A program made the translations under genes and the position numbers. This document shows, piece after piece, positions 1-4,563 of a stretch of 6,251 bases of DNA. Numbering within the stretch: position 1 is the stretch's first letter; each line of letters opens with the position of its first letter. The stretch spans positions 1-6,251 of the forward strand of contig DCVU01000158.1 of assembly GCA_002327415.1 (NCBI GenBank), written 5' to 3'. Origin of the DNA: Smithella sp. UBA2180. GTDB lineage: Bacteria; Desulfobacterota; Syntrophia; Syntrophales; Smithellaceae. The notes under the pieces are model-generated. The model was not told where the DNA came from. It worked only from the letters and a program-made list of their open reading frames with translations, and ran no database searches.

Positions 1-2
1 AA

Positions 3-119
3 CTCACCAAAATAGCGCCGCAAACGCTCGGCCAGATGGAGCGCATTATCGGCATGACGGAGGGGGCGATTTCGGCAGTGTTGATTATGATGAAAAAACA
101 CGAACTCCAGGGCCGCTAA
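3..119 (+). CDS. C-terminal fragment of a winged-helix-like protein, possibly DprA
   Basis: The frame is open from the left edge and ends at TAA 117-119, giving 38 visible residues that finish MKKHELQGR. The pattern, a short helix, then GMTEGAISAVL, then a helix ending in HELQGR, resembles the winged-helix tail of DprA (Smf), where a TGL..xxVSAxL segment is followed by LELxG. DprA loads RecA onto incoming single-stranded DNA during transformation; that role is family knowledge and is not shown by this fragment. The tail stops right after the LELxG-like segment, where DprA proteins usually continue for several residues. The last three codons lie within the left end of the palindromic repeat that follows, so the natural C-terminus may have been replaced. 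Another winged-helix protein is possible; the identity is a weak call, while the reading frame itself is credible. Confidence 0.4.
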   Translation, partial: LTKIAPQTLGQMERIIGMTEGAISAVLIMMKKHELQGR

Positions 120-212
120 ACAACGCCCATCTGCGGCGTTGCGACGTACACAAAAAGTACGTCTCACTTCTCTGGCTTCGCGCGCCTTGCATCTGAGCAT
201 TTTTGAACAGCC
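111..212. repeat. Palindromic intergenic repeat with internal hairpins
   Basis: This stretch of about 100 bp is built of nested inverted repeats. The ends are imperfect inverted repeats: 111-127 against the reverse complement of 196-212, 11 of 17 matching. Inside are AACGCC/GGCGTT (122-127 with 135-140, 7-base loop) and a perfect 7-bp stem GACGTAC/GTACGTC (143-149 with 157-163, loop ACAAAAA). The motif CATCTG occurs twice, at 129-134 and 190-195. It is more GC-rich than the flank that follows. It resembles intergenic repeats recalled from deltaproteobacterial genomes, which typically end in TTTTTGAACAGCC as here; that is memory, not a search. It may terminate transcription of the upstream gene or be a non-autonomous mobile repeat. 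Confidence 0.65.
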
Positions 213-408
213 CTAAATAATGGTTTTTCAATAACCAATCGGAACATTTTGCTTTAAAGAAGAAAAAGTTTGTGATATTTTTACGAAATCTGCAGAAATA
301 AAATAAGTTCGTCATTTTAGGCTTAATACCTAAAAACGGGGTCTGAACAGGGGTAATTATTGTATAATAACAATGGTATATATGGTTAAAAATTCAGAAG
401 GCTGAAAG
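213..408. other. AT-rich non-coding gap with one small inverted repeat
   Basis: No credible gene is seen. A perfect 7-bp inverted repeat TTTTAGG/CCTAAAA (315-321 with 329-335, loop CTTAATA) could form a hairpin but lacks a clear T-tract. A consensus -10 box TATAAT lies at 363-368, with no good -35 at the right distance; it sits about 40 bases before the transposase remnant and may be its old promoter. The segment GGGGTCTGAACAGGGG near 338-353 could be part of the left end of the former insertion sequence, but no matching right end was found. Confidence 0.4.
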
Positions 409-622
409 ATGAGTAAAAAAATATCCATATTGCGGGTCACACAAAACAAAAAAGAAAGGGTTTTATAATAACCAAAGACAGCGTTATCGATGCAATTCAT
501 GCGACAGACAATTTCAAAATCATAGCCAGAAGAAACGATTAGAAAAGACTATCTGGAAACAATACATATATCAGCGACAGACAGTAAGTCGTCTACCAGA
601 CCATCAACCTTTCTTCTACTAG
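409..622 (+). pseudogene. Remnant of a zinc-ribbon transposase, frameshifted and truncated
   Basis: Read from 422, the sequence encodes YPYCGSHKTKKKG, then QRYRCNSCDRQF, then KKRLEKTIWKQYIYQRQTV, ending at TAG 620-622. A zinc ribbon (CxxC near CGS, then CNSC) followed by a basic helix-turn-helix region is the N-terminus of several DDE transposases; the 'variant zinc-binding' IS256 type is the best recalled match, with family uncertain. The natural start is probably ATG 409, after a GGCTGAAAG ribosome-binding stretch, giving MSKK. That frame is off by one from the zinc ribbon: the A-run at 415-421 has seven As and six would restore it. The first ribbon cysteine reads as tyrosine (TAT for TGT). 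The catalytic domain is missing, as the match stops by about 605. It is a dead relic. Confidence 0.75.
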
Positions 623-638
623 CGTAGTTTAATATCTG

Positions 639-667
639 TTGCTAAAATGCACACAATGTGATAATAT
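639..667 (+). promoter_or_regulatory. Predicted promoter of the toxin-antitoxin operon
   Basis: TTGCTA (639-644) and TAATAT (662-667) are 17 bases apart; GATAAT at 660-665 is an alternative -10 box. A small palindrome CACA-A-TGTG (652-660) lies between the boxes and could be an operator for the ribbon-helix-helix antitoxin, as is usual for autoregulated toxin-antitoxin operons. The predicted transcription start falls at about 674, the toxin ATG itself. Confidence 0.45.
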
Positions 668-673
668 AAAACT

Positions 674-958
674 ATGAAAACCATTAATTGGAATGACGAG
701 AAAAATTTGGCTCTCAAAGAATCAAGGGCTGTTTGTTTCGAAGATGTGGTTTTCTATATTGAAAGAAGTGAGATACTCGACGATTATGCGCATCCCAATC
801 AGAAGGCATATTCCGGACAATGTATCATGGTCATTGACATTAATAATTACGCGTATCTCGTGCCCTACGTTGAAGATGAAGAAGAAATTTTTTTAAAAAC
901 AATTATTCCGAGCAGGAAGGCAACACAAAAATATCTTGGAGAGAACAATGAAGACTAA
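674..958 (+). CDS. BrnT-like toxin of a type II toxin-antitoxin pair
   Basis: This 94-aa protein has the look of BrnT-like, RelE-fold ribonuclease toxins. An N-terminal INWNDEKN segment (4-11) corresponds to the W/D..K.N motif of BrnT, FEDVVFYIE (22-30) to the FEDA region, and FLKTIIPSRKATQKYL (73-88) to the C-terminal R.ISARKA strand-helix, where R81 and K82 are candidate active-site residues. BrnT toxins cleave mRNA and arrest growth until neutralised by the partner antitoxin; this is family knowledge. HPN (40-42) and the acidic VEDEEE stretch (66-71) mark a subfamily distinct from classical BrnT. The gene overlaps the downstream antitoxin by 11 bases. No ribosome-binding site precedes the ATG, so translation may be leaderless or weak. 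A DUF4258-type assignment is the main alternative. Confidence 0.75.
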   Translation: MKTINWNDEKNLALKESRAVCFEDVVFYIERSEILDDYAHPNQKAYSGQCIMVIDINNYAYLVPYVEDEEEIFLKTIIPSRKATQKYLGENNED

Positions 959-1226
959 ATTGACAAAAGAGGAGAAAAACATCCTTGATAGTTTCGAGAG
1001 GGATGAATGGATTCCCGTGGCAAATCTTGCCAAAAGAAAGAAAGAACTTGCCGAATACGCCCGCAATACCTTGAGAAAGGACAAGAGGCTGAATATAAGA
1101 ATTTCTGAAAGAGACCTTATCGAGCTACAAAGGAAAGCGGTCAAAGAAGGTCTTCCTTATCAGACTTACGTTTCCAGTATTATTCATAAGTTTATTAATG
1201 GCACATTAATCGAAACAGGCAGGTAA
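948..1226 (+). CDS. Ribbon-helix-helix antitoxin partnered with the upstream toxin
   Basis: ATG 948 gives 92 aa. It is preferred over TTG 936 because GGAGAG (938-943) sits just upstream as a good ribosome-binding site. The N-terminal half, LTKEEKNILDSFERDEW and then a charged helix, probably wraps the toxin. The C-terminal half, KRLNIRISERDL with LQRKAVKEGLPYQTYVSSII, is a ribbon-helix-helix DNA-binding fold of the CopG/Arc type: the beta strand is near RLNIRIS and the conserved G and PYQT turn lies between the helices. It should bind the toxin and repress the shared promoter. The start lies inside the toxin gene, an arrangement that suggests translational coupling. The toxin-first order matches BrnTA systems. 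The protein type is clear, and the pairing is inferred from overlap and co-orientation. Confidence 0.8.
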   Translation: MKTKLTKEEKNILDSFERDEWIPVANLAKRKKELAEYARNTLRKDKRLNIRISERDLIELQRKAVKEGLPYQTYVSSIIHKFINGTLIETGR

Positions 1227-1249
1227 TACATAGGCTTAGACGCAGATAT

Positions 1250-1474
1250 ATGAAGGCTAAAGACTTCGATAAAAAGTTTGATAAAGGTGAAGATATTACC
1301 CAATACCTCGATGTTTCCAAACGACACAGGCCGGAACAGGAGCAGAAGAGGGTTAATGTTGATTTTCTGCAATGGATGATTCACAAGCTGGACAAGGAGG
1401 CAAAACGTCTTGGTGTGCCCAGACAGTCTATTATTAAAGTATTTGTGGCGGAACGGCTAAAAAAAGCATCGTGA
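1250..1474 (+). CDS. Orphan BrnA-like (CopG family) antitoxin
   Basis: The product is 74 aa. It opens MKAKDFDKKFDKGEDITQYL, the typical N-terminus of BrnA-like antitoxins that neutralise BrnT, and ends in a ribbon-helix-helix: QKRVNVDFLQWMI (strand and start of helix 1), LDKEAKRLGVPRQSIIKVF (turn and helix 2). Related proteins usually read VDFPxWMI, so the LQ here is a small deviation. Such genes normally follow directly after their own BrnT gene. Here the preceding gene, 23 bases upstream, is a different antitoxin and no second toxin gene is present. It may be a solitary anti-addiction antitoxin, a survivor of a lost pair, or an additional regulator of the operon. The ribosome-binding site is poor, and expression is probably by readthrough from the 674-1226 genes. 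Confidence 0.75.
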   Translation: MKAKDFDKKFDKGEDITQYLDVSKRHRPEQEQKRVNVDFLQWMIHKLDKEAKRLGVPRQSIIKVFVAERLKKAS

Positions 1475-1533
1475 TTTCATATTTTAATTATTCAACTCAA
1501 TAAAGAGCAATGCACATTTATTCTCAACATGTA

Positions 1534-1586
1534 TACAACTTGTTGACAACTTTTATAATTAGTTTACAATGAAGTTGTCAACAAAA
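1534..1586 (+). promoter_or_regulatory. Promoter embedded in a bipartite palindromic operator (copy 1)
   Basis: Two 13-bp arms, TTGTTGACAACTT (1540-1552) and its exact reverse complement AAGTTGTCAACAA (1572-1584), are separated by 19 bases. Each arm is itself near-palindromic around GTTGWCAAC, so the site holds two dyads with centres 32 bp apart, about three helical turns. A further ACAACTT half-site (1535-1541) repeats 11 bp before the one at 1546-1552. The left arm contains the -35 box TTGACA (1543-1548); TACAAT (1565-1570) follows after 16 bases as a -10 box. Transcription would start at about 1577 inside the right arm. A protein on both arms would cover the promoter. The adjacent gene encodes its own DNA-binding domain and is the obvious candidate repressor. 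Confidence 0.7.
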
Positions 1587-1602
1587 ATTATAGGGATAAT
1601 AT

Positions 1603-2622
1603 ATGGAACTGAGAACTATCATCCTCAATACAATAAAGAAACAAGGGCAGGTGACTACCGCTGATATCGTACGACAAACAAGGCTTTCGCGGGCTTATGC
1701 GCAGAGGTTTCTCAAAAACCTTGCCGATGAAGGCGTTATTTTTTTGATGGGTAAAGCAAATCAAGCCCGCTATATTATGTCTTCGAAAAAAGGTGAAAGC
1801 ATTGAGAAACCTTTAAGGGTTCACCGGATCGTACTCAATAAAGATTTAGCTGAGGATAAGGTGTTGCATCAAATTAAGGAAAAAAGCGCAATCTTCCAGG
1901 GCGTTGCCGCTAATATTTCTTCCATAGTCGATTATGCTTTTACCGAGATGCTCAACAACGCGATTGAACATTCTACTTCGGAAAAGATAGACTTGATCAT
2001 TATGAAAACCGCGACAGATATCCGGTTTACAGTGGCAGACCGAGGTGTAGGCATATTTATCAATATTATGAAAATCAAGCATCTGCACACAACGATTGAA
2101 GCCATTCAAGATCTGCTCAAAGGGAAAGAAACTACAGCGCCTGATGCACACAGCGGCGAAGGCATATTCTTTACGTCAAAGGTCGCTGATCTTTTGACAA
2201 TCAAGAGTTTTGAGAAGAAGCTTGTTTTTGACAATCTTGGGCAGGACATTTATATAAAAGATGTCCAATCCGTGAAAGGAACAAAAGTTGATTTTGTCCT
2301 GGGTTTAAAATCGCAAAAGAAACTGGCCGATCTTTTTAATAAGTACACGGATGATTCCTTCCAATTCAGCAAAACGGCAGTGAAGGTTAAGCTGTATCAT
2401 CAGGATGTGGATTATGTGTCAAGATCGCAGGCACGGAGAATTCTGGCTGGTCTGGAAAAATTCAAGACTATTGAACTCGATTTCAAAGACATTAAGACTA
2501 TCGGGCAAGCCTTTGCCGACGAGGTATTCCGAATCTGGCAGTCTGCGCACAAAGACGTTAAGTTTGTCGTCAAAAATGCCAATGAAAACGTAATGATTAT
2601 GATTAAACGTGCGCAATCATAG
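1603..2622 (+). CDS. Winged-helix / HATPase / STAS-like DUF4325 fusion regulator
   Basis: The 339-aa protein has three parts. Residues 1-60 form a winged helix, with VTTADIVRQTRLSRAYAQRFLKN holding two helices and GVIFLMG..NQARY the wing. Residues about 75-235 are a GHKL ATPase domain of the SpoIIAB/RsbW and histidine-kinase type: N-box EMLNNAIEHS (E115, N119, H123), G1 box DRGVGIF (146-152), G2 box SGEGIFF (184-190) and late GTKVDF (226-231). Residues about 255-335 match the STAS-like DUF4325 domain, with LDFKDIKTIGQAFADEVF (292-309). SpoIIAB kinases act on separate SpoIIAA STAS partners; here both partner types and a DNA-binding domain lie in one chain. No transmembrane segment or histidine-kinase H-box is seen. 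AGGGA upstream of ATG 1603 is a weak ribosome-binding site. It is probably a cytoplasmic, autoregulated transcription factor; its ligand and targets are unknown. Confidence 0.8.
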   Translation: MELRTIILNTIKKQGQVTTADIVRQTRLSRAYAQRFLKNLADEGVIFLMGKANQARYIMSSKKGESIEKPLRVHRIVLNKDLAEDKVLHQIKEKSAIFQGVAANISSIVDYAFTEMLNNAIEHSTSEKIDLIIMKTATDIRFTVADRGVGIFINIMKIKHLHTTIEAIQDLLKGKETTAPDAHSGEGIFFTSKVADLLTIKSFEKKLVFDNLGQDIYIKDVQSVKGTKVDFVLGLKSQKKLADLFNKYTDDSFQFSKTAVKVKLYHQDVDYVSRSQARRILAGLEKFKTIELDFKDIKTIGQAFADEVFRIWQSAHKDVKFVVKNANENVMIMIKRAQS

Positions 2623-2624
2623 TT

Positions 2625-2677
2625 TACAACTTGTTGACAACTTCTAAAATCAATATTTATAAAAGTTGTCAACAAAA
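2625..2677. repeat. Second copy of the bipartite palindromic operator
   Basis: Starting two bases after the regulator stop codon, the same 19 bases TACAACTTGTTGACAACTT (2625-2643) recur, followed by 19 non-conserved bases and AAGTTGTCAACAAAA (2663-2677). The arms (2631-2643 and 2663-2675), their 19-base gap and the 32-bp dyad spacing are identical to copy 1. Because the unit is symmetric it also matches as an inverted copy, and in that orientation the shared left stretch is also 19 bp (1540-1558 with 2657-2675). It lies between convergent genes. TTGACA occurs on both strands (plus strand 2634-2639, with a possible -10 TTATAA at 2657-2662), so antisense transcription into either neighbour is possible. 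It could also act as a terminator-like hairpin, though no T-tract follows. Confidence 0.75.
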
Positions 2678-2685
2678 GAGAGCGT

Positions 2686-3021
2686 TCATTTTTTATTTTT
2701 AGAATCTAATTGAGCTTTGGCCTGGACAAGTTTTTCTTTATCCAGATAATATTTACCGTTGTTCGTTTTAATTACCAAACCATCGGCAATCAGAAGATTT
2801 AGCGCTTTGGGGCGAATGTTTTTGGTGCCCACGCGGAAAATATTTTTCCGTTCATCCTGAATTTTCATTGCCCTCGCTTCTTTAAATGCTCTGGCCTCTT
2901 CCAGTTCGGCGATTATTTTTAAGCACGTCTTCTGCACAGCCACACCACCCATGTACATCATAATGCCAACAAAGGCGATAAAGGCGACAATCAGCAGAAT
3001 TATTTGTAAATAAACAGGCAT
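2686..3021 (-). CDS. Small membrane-anchored protein with a possible winged-helix tail
   Basis: The product is 111 aa and belongs to no named family I recognise. Residues 5-25 (QIILLIVAFIAFVGIMMYMGG region) form one hydrophobic membrane span starting near the N-terminus. A charged helical stretch (36-60, ELEEARAFKEARAMKIQDE) could be a coiled coil. The C-terminal part (about 65-95, TKNIRPKALNLLIADGLVIKTNNGKYYLDKEKL) has the helix plus hairpin look of a winged-helix wing, with the short GKYYLD strand. The last residues are lysine-rich and probably cytoplasmic. ATG 3019-3021 is supported by an AGAG-containing ribosome-binding site (plus-strand 3028-3034) and an upstream promoter. It converges on the regulator gene, with the operator copy between them, and diverges from the methyltransferase gene. 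The winged-helix reading is tentative. Confidence 0.65.
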   Translation of the reverse strand: MPVYLQIILLIVAFIAFVGIMMYMGGVAVQKTCLKIIAELEEARAFKEARAMKIQDERKNIFRVGTKNIRPKALNLLIADGLVIKTNNGKYYLDKEKLVQAKAQLDSKNKK

Positions 3022-3054
3022 AATAAATCTCTTTAAAAGTATTTTCTGCGAGAA

Positions 3055-3083
3055 TTCATATAATTGATAAAACTGTTTGTCAA
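3055..3083 (-). promoter_or_regulatory. Predicted minus-strand promoter for the 2686-3021 gene
   Basis: Read on the minus strand, TTGACA (plus-strand 3078-3083) is followed after 17 bases by TATGAA (plus-strand 3055-3060). The -35 is consensus and the -10 fair. The expected start near 3048 leaves a leader of about 27 bases before the ATG at 3021. Confidence 0.55.
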
Positions 3084-3117
3084 TCTACAATAATCGAAAG
3101 TCTGCGTAATAATTGCC

Positions 3118-3146
3118 TTGACTAGCGCAGCACTCTGCTTTACATT
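3118..3146 (+). promoter_or_regulatory. Predicted promoter of the methyltransferase-flavoprotein operon
   Basis: TTGACT (3118-3123) and TACATT (3141-3146) are separated by 17 bases. Transcription would start near 3153, about 20 bases ahead of ATG 3174. It is divergent from the minus-strand promoter at 3055-3083, with about 35 bases between the two -35 boxes. Confidence 0.55.
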
Positions 3147-3173
3147 TTTGCCAAAAAAACAAGAAAATGAAAC

Positions 3174-3977
3174 ATGAAAAAATCATACGTTCATGGTTAT
3201 GACCAGAGAGAAAATATAAGATTACAGGATCAGGCCTCTACGCTGGTCGAGTTGCTGCATTCCGACACTTTTTATCCGGCGGGAAGCCGTGTTTTGGAAG
3301 CCGGCTGCGGAGTTGGAGCTCAAACGATTACTCTGGCAAAAAATAGTCCGGGTGCCTTGATTACTTCTGTAGATATATCCGAGACCTCTCTTGCTGAAGC
3401 CAGAGAAAAAGTGACAGCGGCAGGTTTGACAAATGTATTCTTCGAACAAGCGGATATTTTCAATTTGCCCTATGTAGAGAACTCCTTTGATCACATTTTT
3501 GTTTGTTTTGTTCTGGAACATCTCGCCCGGCCGGTCAAGGCACTGAACGAATTGAAAGATTATTTGACACCACGCGGCACGATTACAGTCATCGAAGGGG
3601 ATCATGGCTCTGTCTATTTTCATCCGGAAAGCGAAGCGGCGCACAGAGCGATTCAATGTCAGGTTGAATTGCAACACAGAGCAGGCGGCAATGCCATGAT
3701 AGGAAGGGAACTGTATCCTTTATTGACTCAATCCGGTTTTAAGTCGGTTCATGTTTCTCCCCGAATGGTTTACGTCGATTCCAGTAAACCTGAACTTGTT
3801 GAAGGATTCACGAAGAAGACCTTTACGGCCATGACAGAAGGCGTTCGCGAGGAGGCCATCAAGGCGGGAATAATCGAACAAAGCGTTTTTGACCAGGGCA
3901 TCCGGGATTTATATCGAACCGCCGAGGCGGACGGTGTCTTCTGTTACACGTTCTTTAAAGCAACAGGCAAAAAATAA
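3174..3977 (+). CDS. Class I SAM-dependent methyltransferase (UbiE-like superfamily)
   Basis: The 267-aa protein has the Rossmann methyltransferase fold. Motif I VLEAGCGVG (40-48) binds S-adenosylmethionine, D67 in SVDIS is the acidic residue expected to hold the ribose, QADIFNLP (92-99) is the adenine-contact motif, and FDHIFVCFVLEHL (105-117) is motif IV. The C-terminal half after residue 140 (EGDHGS, LYPLLTQSGF, VSPRMVYVDSS) is a specific extension, recalled as highly conserved in homologues from syntrophs and methanogens; it probably shapes the substrate site. The substrate is unknown: the fold resembles UbiE but nothing supports ubiquinone or menaquinone work. ATG 3174 follows an A-rich stretch with a weak ribosome-binding site. 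It is first in a two-gene operon with the flavoprotein 35 bases downstream. Confidence 0.85.
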   Translation: MKKSYVHGYDQRENIRLQDQASTLVELLHSDTFYPAGSRVLEAGCGVGAQTITLAKNSPGALITSVDISETSLAEAREKVTAAGLTNVFFEQADIFNLPYVENSFDHIFVCFVLEHLARPVKALNELKDYLTPRGTITVIEGDHGSVYFHPESEAAHRAIQCQVELQHRAGGNAMIGRELYPLLTQSGFKSVHVSPRMVYVDSSKPELVEGFTKKTFTAMTEGVREEAIKAGIIEQSVFDQGIRDLYRTAEADGVFCYTFFKATGKK

Positions 3978-4012
3978 TTACCGGACAACGGGCTTTGTCA
4001 GCGGAATAAGAG

Positions 4013-4465
4013 ATGCGTAAAAAAGAACGAGAGATAAAGGACAGGAAAGTTATTGACGGCATTATCAGGCGTTGCCGTGTTTGTCATCTCGCGATGTGTG
4101 ACGATGGACAGCCTTATGTTATTCCTCTTAACTTCGGCTATGACGGACGGTTTCTTTATTTCCACGCCGCTTTGGAAGGAAGAAAAATTGACATTATCAA
4201 ACGAAATAATCGCGTAGGTTTCGAGTTTGATATACTCCATGATATTGTCACAGCACAACATGCTTGCGATTGGGGAGCAAAATACGAAAGCGTCATTGGA
4301 TCAGGTACGGCGGAAATAGTCGATGATTTGGATGCTAAAAAAGAAACGCTGGAATGGATAATGCGTCAATACGGAAGCGGTGTGAATGATTTCTCTTATG
4401 AAATTATTAAAAAGACTCTGATTCTTCGTGTGCTAATACTGGAAATCAGCGGTAAAGCAAAATAA
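4013..4465 (+). CDS. Pyridoxamine 5'-phosphate oxidase-family flavoprotein (NimA-like)
   Basis: This 150-aa protein has the split-barrel flavin-binding fold of the PNPOx-like family (COG3467, NimA group). It opens MRKKEREIKDRKVIDGIIR, typical for the group, then CHLAMCDDGQPYVIPLNFGYDG (24-45), YFHAALEGRKIDIIKRN (49-65) and CDWGAKYESVIGSGTAEIV (85-103). These segments form the flavin-contact strands and the loop around H51 and G56-K58. Relatives include nitroimidazole-resistance NimA proteins; many are of unknown function. The cysteines at 21, 24, 29 and 85 are noteworthy, and C85 in ACDWG is commonly conserved in the group. The usual length is about 150-160 aa, so it is complete. GGA (4003-4005) seven bases before ATG 4013 supports the start. 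It is probably co-transcribed with the methyltransferase, ending at the hairpin at 4489-4526. Confidence 0.85.
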   Translation: MRKKEREIKDRKVIDGIIRRCRVCHLAMCDDGQPYVIPLNFGYDGRFLYFHAALEGRKIDIIKRNNRVGFEFDILHDIVTAQHACDWGAKYESVIGSGTAEIVDDLDAKKETLEWIMRQYGSGVNDFSYEIIKKTLILRVLILEISGKAK

Positions 4466-4488
4466 TTAATTTCTACAGCCAATAATTT

Positions 4489-4526
4489 AAGACTCTCCGT
4501 CGCAAATCCCGGAGAGTCTTTGTTTT
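4489..4526 (+). terminator. Rho-independent terminator of the 3174-4465 operon
   Basis: A perfect 11-bp stem AAGACTCTCCG (4489-4499) / CGGAGAGTCTT (4510-4520) with a 10-base loop is followed by TGTTTT. It lies 23 bases after the flavoprotein stop codon. The minus-strand side has only TTAAATTATT, so it may end the convergent helicase transcript less efficiently. Confidence 0.85.
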
Positions 4527-4563
4527 ATAAGGAACAATAGCAATCAGCAGTCGCTTGCTTTTT

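Noticed and set aside
85..315. Minus-strand open frame across the palindromic repeat
   Set aside because: It crosses the repeat and AT-rich non-coding DNA; the product is low-complexity and unlike any protein family.
1534..2677. The regulator gene as a transposable unit with terminal inverted repeats
   Set aside because: The palindromes can be read as inverted ends, but there is no transposase-like protein between them, no target-site duplication was seen, and the promoter placement fits operators better.
2625..2677. Second operator copy as a bidirectional rho-independent terminator
   Set aside because: The 19-base loop is long, the stem is AT-rich and no T-tract follows on either strand; exact reuse of the upstream geometry favours a binding site.
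3222..3677. Long minus-strand open frame (151 codons) opposite the methyltransferase
   Set aside because: It lies wholly inside a gene with clear methyltransferase motifs, and its own translation shows no recognisable domain.
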